Positions 18,806 through 26,455 of a stretch of DNA of 64,000 nt are shown in pieces. Source of the DNA: Phytohabitans suffuscus (GTDB lineage Bacteria; Actinomycetota; Actinomycetes; Mycobacteriales; Micromonosporaceae); contig NZ_AP022871.1 in NCBI RefSeq assembly GCF_011764565.1, positions 2,976,320 to 3,040,319 on the forward strand, given 5' to 3'. A program made the position numbers and the translations under genes. Each line of letters begins with the position of its first letter. Positions within the stretch are counted from its first letter, which is position 1. The notes beneath the pieces were generated by a model. It had not been told where the DNA came from and ran no database searches. It was given only the letters and a program-made list of their open reading frames with translations.

Positions 18806-19434
18806 CCACCTTCCTCCGTGAACGCATTGCGGAGCTGGGTTACGTCGAGCCGTGGCTCGGGCTCCACATAATGTGAGAGATGTAGTCCGACCACGCGCTG
18901 CGCCAGCCGCCAGACAACGGCTCGATAAGCGTTTGGATCGAGGATGCTGAGCCCGTAGATACCCTCCATCTGATATTTCTTGATGGCCGCCTCGGGCAGT
19001 CCGGTGGGTGCGAAACGTTGAATCTGTCCGACGACCTGCGGCTCGCGGCTGGACCCGTGTGGCACCCAGATCACCGGCAATATCGCGGTCTCCAGGTCAG
19101 GTCGGCCACTGCGCCGGTTGATCACGCTCCGCCGCGAGAAGGCATGCCATTCATAGCCGCACCAGGTGCTTTCGAACAGCGAGGCGGAGAGCATGGGGAT
19201 GAAGATCTGGCAGGTGCCGACCGCGTGCAGCAGCTCGGGAGCCCAGCGCCGCCCGCCCACCAGCGAGCTGTCCAGAAAGCCGGGATCCTCGCCCGGTGCA
19301 CGACCGATCAATTCTTGGACATGCCCGGAGAGATCCTCGAAGAAGGTGCCGATCAAGTGAGACGCCCGAGTGTGGGCATAACTGACAAAAAACAAGGGCG
19401 CGGGCCGTTCGACATCAGACTTGTCGTCGATCAC
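18802..19434 (-). CDS. fxsC: TIR-like protein FxsC (first copy)
   Basis: 210 aa single TIR-like domain: FFVSYAHTRASHLIGTFFED, AVGTCQIFIPMLSASLFEST, WCGYEWHAF, ILPVIWVPHG, YGLSILDPNAYRAVVWRLAQRV. It is a paralogue of the N-terminal half of the next gene. GTG at 19434 is chosen because GGGAG lies 9 nt upstream. The frame is open further upstream (to 19584) but would overlap fxsB and lacks conservation. Two consecutive FxsC-type genes suggest a heteromeric TIR pair in this system. Confidence 0.82.
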   Translation of the reverse strand: MIDDKSDVERPAPLFFVSYAHTRASHLIGTFFEDLSGHVQELIGRAPGEDPGFLDSSLVGGRRWAPELLHAVGTCQIFIPMLSASLFESTWCGYEWHAFSRRSVINRRSGRPDLETAILPVIWVPHGSSREPQVVGQIQRFAPTGLPEAAIKKYQMEGIYGLSILDPNAYRAVVWRLAQRVVGLHLSHYVEPEPRLDVTQLRNAFTEEGG

Positions 19435-19537
19435 GGTGTGCGCTCCCTGCCGACGGTGGACGCTCCCGTGGCCATCATAATGATTCTGGGCAATGGCGGC
19501 CCATGCGGATACTTGATCTCCACGGCGGGGTGACCGG

Positions 19538-21925
19538 TCACCGGGTGACGCGATTGCCCACTCCCCACGACTCGACCGTCTCACGCATCGCGACCACGAA
19601 ACGCCGGCCGTCTTCGGTCAATGCCCCGCTGGCTTCGACCTGGGCGAGGGCGGACGAGACCCACCCCCGGTACCTCAGGAAGTTTTCCCTGGCCACGGCG
19701 TCTCGCGCGGCACGCACCCGCCAGATGTCCGCGACCGCCAGGTGGGCGTACGTACCGGTCAGCGCCGCCTCGATCGGCCGCGGGTCCGGCCGCCAGCCGA
19801 CCCGCGCGAAGGCCCGGCGGCTGTGGTCCACCAGGTCGTACACGTCGACGAGGGCACCGAACTTGAGGTGCTGCACCTCGTGGACGAGCAGGACGGCGAG
19901 GGACTCGGCGTCCGGGACCGGCCCGATCCCGACCGCGCCGTACGCGTCGCGCTTGGACCCGCTGCGCAGGCGCCCGGACGGATCGGCCGCCAGCGGGGTG
20001 ACGGTCCGCATGGTGACGTCGAGCGAGGTCGCGTACCGCGGCACCTCGTTGAGCACCGACTCCCGGGCCTCGGCCAGCAGGCTCTGCAGCCGGTCGGCCT
20101 CGATCGGCGACATCCGGTCCGCCGGCGGCCAGCCCAGCCCGTGGCGGAACGGATCCGTGTCGTCGAGCAGGAGCGACCGCCCGGCGAAGTCGAGCCGGCG
20201 GGTCGGCTGCCAGCCGGACGCCGGCTCGTCGACGTCCAGGCCGACGCTGTGGTCCGCGCCGCCGACCCGCACCGAGAAACCACCCGGACGGGTGGCGACC
20301 AGCACCGTGTCCGTGTCCCACCCGCCCAGCGACATCGTGCCGATCGTGGGCAGGTGGAGCGCGCCGTCGTACACGGGCACGGGAAGCTCGGCCGGCACGT
20401 CGGCGGCGATGGCGGCAGCGGCGGCCACGTTCGCCAGGTATCCGGGCCCGAGCGCGCGACCCGGGCCGTTGGAGGGCAGGCGGCGCAGGCACCCGGTGGC
20501 CCACGACCGCACGTACGGGTGGCCGAGGACCCGGCGCAGTCCGTGCGGCGCGGCGGTGTCGAGGTGTCCGACCAGGTGCCACGCCGACTGGACCGCTTCG
20601 GCCAGCTCCGCGCCGGGCACGCCGTCGCCGGCCGCGTCCTCGTACACCTGGGCCACCAGCATCCGGCTCATCGACAGCTCGGCCCTGTGCAGGGTGTCGA
20701 GGACGCCCGCCGCACCGTACCCGGAGCCGAGGTCGTCGAGCACCTCCCCGGCGAGCCCGCTCTGCCCCGCGGCGTCCACGCCCACACCGCTGTCCGCCAC
20801 CGGTACGCCGCTCACGTTGGTAATCAGCTCCTTGAGATCCGCGCAGTAGACCGAGGGGTTGTCGAATCCCGATCCCGAGCGGTAGCGATGGGCGAGCAGG
20901 CCGCCGCCGCACTGCTGGACGACCGGACACGCGCGGCAGGTCGCGCAGAGGGCGGCGATACCCGCCCGGCGCTGGGCGATCATCGGGTGCCGCGCGGCGT
21001 CGTCGGCCGTGTGGCTGAACACGTCGAGGCCGGTCGCCGCCGCGCCGTGGTAAGCGGTCTTCAACGAGTCGACCTGCTCCCAGCTGCCATCGGTCTCGAT
21101 CACAGCCAGGTCGACCGAGTCGAGGCCGACCCACTCGGTCAGGCTGGGACCGCCCGCCGCCAGCGAGCGGAGCGAGTCGAAGAGCCGGATCGGCACCGGC
21201 CGCCCCTCCGCCAACCACTGGTCGTAGATCTTCCCGAGCCAGTCGGCGTACGCGGTGCCGGTCGCACCCGACGGCGGCGAGTCCCAGGAGGCGTGCGGCA
21301 GCAGGAAGTCGACCCGGGGCGGCTCCTGCCGGCGCAGGGCCTCGTAGACCCGCACCGGATCCGCCCGCAGGTCGACGGTGCAGAGCAGGCCGCCGTAGAT
21401 CTGCCGGTGCTCCGGCCGGCGCAGCAGGCGCAGCGCCGAGAGCACCCGGTCGTAGCTGCTGGCGCCGCTGGCATAGCGCCGGTGCAGGTCGTTGGCGACC
21501 CGGTCGCCGTCCAGCGAGATGCCGACCGAGACCTGGAACTCGGCGAGGATCGCGCAGATCTCCGGCGTCAGCGACACCCCGTTGGACTGCATGCGCAGGT
21601 CGAGAACGGTGACCGGGGCGATCGCCTCGCGGAGCCGAAGCAGGATCTCGCGCAGCCGGGCAGGGCCGACGAGGAGCGGCTCGCCCCCGTGCAACACGAC
21701 GGACACCGAGGGCAGCGCGTGGGCCGCGGCGTGGTCGGCTATCGCGTAGGCCGCGGCACGAACCGTCTCGGGCGCCATCGAGCGAGGCTGCTGGCGCCAC
21801 GTCTGGTCGGCGTGCTCGTAGATGTAACAGTGGTCACATGCGAGGTCGCAGCGACTATGAACTTTGAGGACAAATGTGGTAAGTGGGCGCGGTCGTCCTG
21901 ATGTAACCGCGACGTCCGCACGCAC
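19538..21925 (-). CDS. fxsB: Cyclophane-forming radical SAM/SPASM maturase FxsB fused to an HExxH peptide hydroxylase domain
   Basis: 795 aa. The radical SAM motif CDLACDHC (Cys26, 30, 33) binds the catalytic [4Fe-4S]. A SPASM domain with CATCRACPVVQQC and YCADLKEL (about 325-360) holds auxiliary clusters. About 400-795 is a second domain carrying HEVQH at 682-686, the metal site of the HExxH peptide-modification family. FxsB enzymes form a strained three-residue cyclophane on an aromatic residue of FxsA. Fused HExxH domains are reported as 2-oxoglutarate-dependent beta-hydroxylases; some fusions have lost the motif, but this one keeps it. GTG start, 4 bp after the fxsA stop. Confidence 0.92.
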   Translation of the reverse strand: MRADVAVTSGRPRPLTTFVLKVHSRCDLACDHCYIYEHADQTWRQQPRSMAPETVRAAAYAIADHAAAHALPSVSVVLHGGEPLLVGPARLREILLRLREAIAPVTVLDLRMQSNGVSLTPEICAILAEFQVSVGISLDGDRVANDLHRRYASGASSYDRVLSALRLLRRPEHRQIYGGLLCTVDLRADPVRVYEALRRQEPPRVDFLLPHASWDSPPSGATGTAYADWLGKIYDQWLAEGRPVPIRLFDSLRSLAAGGPSLTEWVGLDSVDLAVIETDGSWEQVDSLKTAYHGAAATGLDVFSHTADDAARHPMIAQRRAGIAALCATCRACPVVQQCGGGLLAHRYRSGSGFDNPSVYCADLKELITNVSGVPVADSGVGVDAAGQSGLAGEVLDDLGSGYGAAGVLDTLHRAELSMSRMLVAQVYEDAAGDGVPGAELAEAVQSAWHLVGHLDTAAPHGLRRVLGHPYVRSWATGCLRRLPSNGPGRALGPGYLANVAAAAAIAADVPAELPVPVYDGALHLPTIGTMSLGGWDTDTVLVATRPGGFSVRVGGADHSVGLDVDEPASGWQPTRRLDFAGRSLLLDDTDPFRHGLGWPPADRMSPIEADRLQSLLAEARESVLNEVPRYATSLDVTMRTVTPLAADPSGRLRSGSKRDAYGAVGIGPVPDAESLAVLLVHEVQHLKFGALVDVYDLVDHSRRAFARVGWRPDPRPIEAALTGTYAHLAVADIWRVRAARDAVARENFLRYRGWVSSALAQVEASGALTEDGRRFVVAMRETVESWGVGNRVTR

Positions 21926-21929
21926 CGCC

Positions 21930-22115
21930 CTAGACGGACGAGCCGAAGGGGGAGAACGAAACCGCTGCGGAATCGTCGGCCTGATCGACCAGTCGGCGCC
22001 GGACCGCCGAGGTGAGCGGCTGATAGGCAGAGCCCAAGCGATTCATCGGGACTTTGTCTGAGCTCTTGACCTCGGCCAGGTCGATGGGCCGCAAAGTGTT
22101 CGGTGGTTGACTCAC
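21930..22115 (-). CDS. fxsA: FxSxx-COOH RiPP precursor peptide FxsA
   Basis: 61 aa precursor. The C-terminus reads AVSFSPFGSSV: Phe57-Gly-Ser59-Ser-Val61 fits the defining Phe-x-Ser-x-x-COOH pattern, and a second aromatic (Phe54) precedes a Pro. The leader (PIDLAEVKSSDKVPM, LTSAVRRRLVD) is charged and helical, as usual. GTG at 22115 has a GGGGAG ribosome site 6 nt upstream. It is the first gene of the fxsABCCT operon. Predicted product: a C-terminal peptide with a cyclophane at Phe57 and possibly also Phe54, perhaps beta-hydroxylated by the fused HExxH domain. Confidence 0.88.
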   Translation of the reverse strand: MSQPPNTLRPIDLAEVKSSDKVPMNRLGSAYQPLTSAVRRRLVDQADDSAAVSFSPFGSSV

Positions 22116-22177
22116 TTCAGGCTCCCCAAGATCGGGTCACGACGGACTCAGCGACATCGGCACGAGGGGATCACCGC

Positions 22178-22279
22178 ATGTCAGGAACCGATGCCTCGCT
22201 GCAACTGAGAATAGAGAGTCTTCGAGGCCTTGTCACGGTGGTGATCCGACTCGCGACCCGCACCACAAGCACCAACTAG
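22178..22279 (+). CDS. Candidate 33-aa protein divergent from fxsA
   Basis: ATG with GAGGGG 8 nt upstream, 33 codons, TAG stop. The centre is hydrophobic/amphipathic (LRGLVTVVIRLATRTT) after a polar start (MSGTDASLQLRIES). It shares a 62-bp intergenic region with fxsA, so both could be controlled together. No family is recognised and it lacks the FxSxx ending, so it is not a second precursor. Real translation is plausible but unproven. Confidence 0.4.
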   Translation: MSGTDASLQLRIESLRGLVTVVIRLATRTTSTN

Positions 22280-22284
22280 GTACG

Positions 22285-22315
22285 AAAAAAGCCGGTTAGC
22301 AGGGCTAAGCACCGC
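22285..22315 (-). terminator. Hairpin with T-run downstream of tRNA-Ala
   Basis: On the minus strand TTAGC-CCT-GCTAA forms a short stem, followed by CCGGC and TTTTTT. It lies about 135 bp beyond the tRNA-Ala 3' end, in its direction of transcription, and upstream of fxsA. It could isolate fxsA from tRNA read-through. Confidence 0.4.
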
Positions 22316-22448
22316 AGATGCGACCTTTGCCTACCTTGCACCATGCGACAGGCAGGGCAAATGGTGGCTTTTCGCGAATCTCATGCTATGACGCGGGTCG
22401 ATGCCCGCGACTTCACTCGACCAGAGGTGGCCGAACACACCAGCCACC

Positions 22449-22525
22449 TGGTGGAGCTGAGGGGATTTGAACCCCTGACCCCCTCGATGCGAACGAGGTG
22501 CGCTACCGGTCTGCGCCACAGCCCC
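22449..22525 (-). tRNA. tRNA-Ala (anticodon CGC)
   Basis: A complete cloverleaf can be folded: acceptor GGGGCTG/CAGCTCC, D-arm GCGC-AGACCGGTA-GCGC, anticodon arm CCTCG-TTCGCAT-CGAGG with anticodon CGC, variable loop GGGTC, T-arm AGGGG-TTCAAAT-CCCCT, and encoded ACCA end. It totals 77 nt and reads GCG alanine codons. It lies at the border between the accessory FXS region and the conserved glpR cluster, a typical place for integration, although no attachment repeat was found. Confidence 0.95.
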
Positions 22526-22621
22526 GCCGCTGGGCCGGAGCCCAGCGAGCCAGCCCGCACACCAGCAAACCTGGCGGCGGACCGGCGACAAGGCTAACAG
22601 GTCGCCCACCTCGACCGCGAA

Positions 22622-23422
22622 TCAGATCCCGGCGTGCCGCGCGCCGGGGTCAGGCCGAGTGCGCCGCCCCGGGCGCCCCGCCTCGTAGGCCCGGCCGCGC
22701 AGCCCACCGGCCCGGCGGTACGACACCGACGGCGCCTGGCCACCCGTGTCGAGGCCCATCGCGGCCCGGCGCACCGCCTCGCGCTGGGCGGCCAGCCTCC
22801 GCTGCTGCTCGCGCCGCATCGCCGCCCGGCGTGCCTGCTCCCGGCGTACCTCCGCCTGCCGCGCGGCCAGCCAGGCGGCCTCGCGGGCCTCCTGGCGGCG
22901 CCGGCGGCGCTCCTGCAGCGCGCGGTTGCGCAGGTGCACCACGTACACCACGAGCAGCGTGCCGGTGACGGTGACGCTGATCCAGAAGCCGGGGCCGACC
23001 ACCATCACGCCGACAAGCTCGACGAGGTTGAGCAGGAACAGCGCGGCGAGCACCCGCCGGCGGCGGTAGATGGCCGGCGTGTGGCGCCGGGCCGGTGGGC
23101 GGCGCCGCAGGCGCGCGGCCTTGGCCGGCACCGGGCGCAGGCGGCCACGGCGGCCGGTCGGCGCGGGCGAGACCGGCGCCGCCGAGACGGGGATGCCGGA
23201 GACCGGTGCGGCCGGGCGGAGCGACAGCACCACGCGGGAGGCGCGGACCGGGCGCGCTCCGGGCACGGTGCGGCGGCGGCGCTGGCGTTGCAGCACCCGT
23301 GCCGTCGACTGCGCCCGCTCCGCCACCAGGCGCTCGGTCGCGTCGTACCGGCGTACCAGCGCCGGCGCTAGGGCGAGCAGCCCGGCGGCGGCGAGGACGG
23401 CGAGGAGCACCGAGGTCGGCAC
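22622..23422 (-). CDS. glpR: GlpR/SepX-type membrane protein, receptor of gephyrin-like Glp
   Basis: 266 aa. N-terminal membrane helix (SVLLAVLAAAGLLALAPALV), a long basic linker rich in Arg and Pro, a central pair of helices (VLAALFLLNLVELVGVMVVG, GFWISVTVTGTLLVVYVVHL) and an Arg-rich coiled-coil-like tail (QERRRRRQEAREAAWLAARQ). Position after rimJ and glp and topology fit the Rv0996/SepX/GlpR family, which recruits the MoeA-like Glp to the division site. GTG at 23422 fits the GGGAGGGG site; GTG at 23440 is the alternative. Confidence 0.8.
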   Translation of the reverse strand: MPTSVLLAVLAAAGLLALAPALVRRYDATERLVAERAQSTARVLQRQRRRRTVPGARPVRASRVVLSLRPAAPVSGIPVSAAPVSPAPTGRRGRLRPVPAKAARLRRRPPARRHTPAIYRRRRVLAALFLLNLVELVGVMVVGPGFWISVTVTGTLLVVYVVHLRNRALQERRRRRQEAREAAWLAARQAEVRREQARRAAMRREQQRRLAAQREAVRRAAMGLDTGGQAPSVSYRRAGGLRGRAYEAGRPGRRTRPDPGARHAGI

Positions 23423-23596
23423 CCTCACCCCTCCCGTCACCCCTGACGGCGGCCCGTCGCCGCGGCAGCGCCGCCGAGGCCGTCACCGTTGTCCCAGTTA
23501 ACTGAGGTTAAAGGGGGCTGACCAGGAACAAGGGGCGCCGCGCCGCAGCGCCGGAAGACAAAGATCAACGATGCCCGGAAGGGCACGGGGCGGCGG

Positions 23597-24226
23597 TCAG
23601 GCGGCGGTCGCCCGGATCCGGTGCCAGCGCGCCAGCAGGCCGCCGTCCGCGGCGACCTCCTCGCTGGTCAGCGCGTACCCGATGTGGTCGCGCCAGGCGC
23701 CGTCGATGTGCATGTACCGCGGGTGGTACGCCTCCTCGCGGAACCCTAACTTTTCCACCACCCGGCGGGAGGGCTTGTTTTCCGGCCGGATGTTGACCTC
23801 GACCCGGTGCAGCCCTCCCGGGCCGAACGCGTGGTCGACGGCGAGCGCGAGCGCGGTCGGGATCACGCCCTGCCCGGCCACCCGCGAGTCGACCCAGTAG
23901 CCCACGTACGCCGAGCAGAACGCCCGCCGCACGATGTTGCCCAGGTTGAGGTGACCGACGAGGTGGCCGCGCAGGCACACCGCGAACGGCATGCTCTCGC
24001 CGCGCCGGGCCGAGCGGCGCTGGTCGCGGTGCACGTACCGGAAGGCGCTCGGCGAGTTGAGGTCGGCCCAGGGACCGGGCGGGGAGGACTCCCACGGCGC
24101 CAGCCAGTCCTGGTTGGCCCGCCGCACCTCGGACCAGGTGGCGGCGTCGGAGCGTCGGTACGGGCGCAGCGAGACGTTGCCGTCGACGAGAACGACCGGC
24201 CACCCCGGCGACACCCCGAAGATCAT
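23597..24226 (-). CDS. rimJ: GNAT N-acetyltransferase, RimJ-like
   Basis: 209 aa cytosolic acetyl-CoA-dependent transferase. Seen: VSLRPYRRSDAATWSEVRRAN, GHLNLGNIVRRAFCSAYVGYWV, the acetyl-CoA loop RVAGQGVIPTALALAVDHAF, and LHRVEVNIRPENKPSRRVVEKLGF, all standard for the RimJ/RimL group. The true substrate is unknown; ribosomal protein or small amines are possible. ATG at 24226 overlaps the glp stop by 4 bp. Same order as Rv0994-Rv0995-Rv0996. Confidence 0.92.
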   Translation of the reverse strand: MIFGVSPGWPVVLVDGNVSLRPYRRSDAATWSEVRRANQDWLAPWESSPPGPWADLNSPSAFRYVHRDQRRSARRGESMPFAVCLRGHLVGHLNLGNIVRRAFCSAYVGYWVDSRVAGQGVIPTALALAVDHAFGPGGLHRVEVNIRPENKPSRRVVEKLGFREEAYHPRYMHIDGAWRDHIGYALTSEEVAADGGLLARWHRIRATAA

Positions 24227-25505
24227 CTGCGCCGGTCCAGCAGCAGCACATCCACAGTGGAGCCGGCGGTCGCGGTGGTGACCTTCTCCCCCAGCACCAG
24301 CAGCCCGTTCGCCTCGGCCAGCCCGGACATCGTGTACGGCCCGCCGGGCAGCGGCTGGACCGTGTAACCCCCGCCGCGCCGCTCGGCGACGTGGGCCGGC
24401 CGGAACTCGCGCAGCCCGGCCGGCGACGGGACCGTCTCCAGCAGGTGGGCGCGGACGCTCGGCCGGAAGACCGGCTCGGCCCCGGCCAGCAGCTGGATGG
24501 CGGGACGGGCCAGCACCTCGAAGCCGATCAATGCGGCGGCGGGCTCGCCCGGTAGACACACGATCGGCACCTCCTCACCGCCGACCGTACCGAATCCGAG
24601 GGTGGTTCCGGGGTACAGCGCGACCGACTGGAAGGTCACCGCGCCGTCGCGCCGGGAGAGGATGCGGCGCATCATGTCGCCCGGCCCGGTGCCGGTGCCG
24701 CCGGTGGTCACGATGAGGTCGGCGCGCAGCGTCTGGTCCTCGAGAAGCCCCCGCAGCCCCTCGGGGTCGTCGTCGCAGATGCCCACCCGGTACGCCATCG
24801 CCCCCGCCTCCACCGCGGCGGCGGTGAGCGCGTGCGAGTTGGCGTCGACCACCTGGCCCGGCTGGCTGGCCCGGCCCACGTCGACGAGCTCGTCGCCGGT
24901 GGCCACGACGACCACGCGCGGGCTGGAGCGGACCACCACGTGGCCGATACCGGTGGCCGCGAACACGGCCACGAGCGCCGGGTTGATCTCGGTGCCGGCG
25001 CGGGCCAGCAGCGTGCCGGCGGGCAGCTCCTCGCCGGCACGGCGCAGCCCGTACCCCCGCTTGGGGCCTGGAAGATCTCGACGGCGGCCATGCCCTGGTC
25101 GGTCCACTCGACCGGCACGACGACGTCGGCGGCGGCCGGCAGCGGCGCGCCCGCGGCGACGGAGAAGCAGGTGCCCGCGGTGAGCCGCACCGGCCGCCAG
25201 CTGGCCGCGCCGAGGTCACCCACGACGTTGAGCCGCACGCCGCTGGCCCGCGGGGCTCCGTCGAGCGACGCGGACGCGGCGGCGACGTCCTCCCAGCGGG
25301 CCGCGTACCCGTCGATCGCCGCCTGGTCGAACGCGGGGTAGGCGTGCGCCGCCACCACGTCCTGGGCGAGCACGTTGCCGTACGCCTGGGTGAGGTCGAG
25401 GTCGAGCGGTGGCAGCGGCCGCAACCTGCGCAGCACGCTGCCCAGGTAGTCGGCGAGCGGCGTCAGCTCGTTGGCGGCCGCCTCGGCGTCGGCCGTGGAT
25501 GTCAT
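24223..25505 (-). CDS. glp: Gephyrin-like molybdotransferase Glp (MoeA family), frame broken
   Basis: MoeA-fold protein, about 427 aa when restored. N-terminal frame: LADYLGSVLRRLRPLPPLDL, AFDQAAIDGYA, SVAAGAPLPAAADVVVPVEW. C-terminal frame: VVVVATGDELVD, QVVDANSHAL, DLIVTTGGTGTGPGDMM, VPIVCLPGEPAAALIGFEV. The junction is a GGGG run on the plus strand at 25063-25066; one more base restores IFQAPKRGYGLRRAGEEL. Family: in corynebacteria and Streptomyces, Glp acts with GlpR/SepX in division rather than only in molybdenum-cofactor synthesis, and glpR lies two genes downstream. ATG overlaps the galU stop (ATGA). Confidence 0.9.
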
Positions 25506-26446
25506 GTCGTCTTCCCCACCGGCGGTTCCCCCACGAAGTCACGCAACCAGGAAGTGAAGGCCGGGCCGACATCCTCGCGCTGGCTGGCGATCTGCACGAC
25601 CGCCTGCAGGTAGCCCAGCGGCATGCCGGTGTCGTAGCGGGTGCCGCGGTAGACGATGCCGTGCACCGGTGTCCCCTCCTCCAGCAGCAGCGCCATCGCG
25701 TCGGTCAGCTGGATCTCGCCGCCGCTGCCCGGCTTGGTGCGCTTGATCGCTTCGAAGATGGCGCCCGGCAGGACGTAGCGCCCGAGCACGGCCAGGTTGC
25801 TCGGCGACTCCTCCGGCGCGGGCTTTTCCACCAGGCCGGTCACCCGCACCACCTCGCCGATGTCGGCGACCTCCGGCTCCGGGTCGGCCACGGAGGCGAT
25901 GCCGTACCGCTTGGTCTCCTCGGGCGCGACCTCCATGAAGGACAGCACGATGCCGCCGGTGCGCGCCTGAAGCTCCAGCATCGCCGGCAGCAGCGGCTCG
26001 GCCAGGTCGACGAACTCGTCGCCGAGCAGCACCGCGAACGGCTCGTCGCCCACGTGCGACTCGGCGCACCCGACGGCGTGGCCGAGGCCGAGCGGCTCGT
26101 GCTGGCGGCAGGTGTAGATATCGGCGAGCTGGCTGGGCTTGCGCACCGCCGCCAACCGCTCCTGGTCGCCCTTCTCCTCCAGCCGCGCCTCCAGGTACGG
26201 CTGGCGGTCGAAGTGATCGACCATCGATGTCTTCCCGCGCCCGGTGATGAGCAGGACATCACTGATCGCGGCGGCCGCGGCCTCCTCCACGATGTACTGG
26301 AGGACCGGGCGGTCGACGACCGGCAACAGCTCCTTCGGCACCGCCTTGGTGGCGGGCAGGAAACGGGTGGCCAGGCCAGCGGCCGGGATGACCGCCTTAA
26401 CGGCTCGCCGACCAGAGGGGAGGGTGGTGGCTGCGTGCTCCGACAT
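25502..26446 (-). CDS. galU: UTP--glucose-1-phosphate uridylyltransferase
   Basis: 314 aa. Makes UDP-glucose for cell-wall and surface glycans. Motifs: AVIPAAGLATRFLPATKAVPKELLPVVDRP (nucleotide-binding signature), LLITGRGKTSMVDHFD, EPLGLGHAVGCAE, FAVLLGDEFVD, GLVEKPAPEESPSNLAVLGRY and GGEIQLTDAMALLLEE. ATG at 26446. It lies directly after the diguanylate cyclase gene (10-bp gap) and overlaps glp, so it is probably co-transcribed with both. Equivalent to Rv0993. Confidence 0.96.
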   Translation of the reverse strand: MSEHAATTLPSGRRAVKAVIPAAGLATRFLPATKAVPKELLPVVDRPVLQYIVEEAAAAAISDVLLITGRGKTSMVDHFDRQPYLEARLEEKGDQERLAAVRKPSQLADIYTCRQHEPLGLGHAVGCAESHVGDEPFAVLLGDEFVDLAEPLLPAMLELQARTGGIVLSFMEVAPEETKRYGIASVADPEPEVADIGEVVRVTGLVEKPAPEESPSNLAVLGRYVLPGAIFEAIKRTKPGSGGEIQLTDAMALLLEEGTPVHGIVYRGTRYDTGMPLGYLQAVVQIASQREDVGPAFTSWLRDFVGEPPVGKTT

Positions 26447-26455
26447 GCCGCGAGA

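Noticed and set aside
13643-19434. TIR plus NB-ARC/TPR genes as a stand-alone antiphage defence system
   Set aside because: The order and domain make-up match FxsC and FxsT next to FxsA and FxsB, so they belong to the RiPP system; an immune-like role remains only a hypothesis.
24708-25107. Two separate MoeA genes
   Set aside because: The two frames are consecutive halves of one Glp protein joined by one missing base in a GGGG run.
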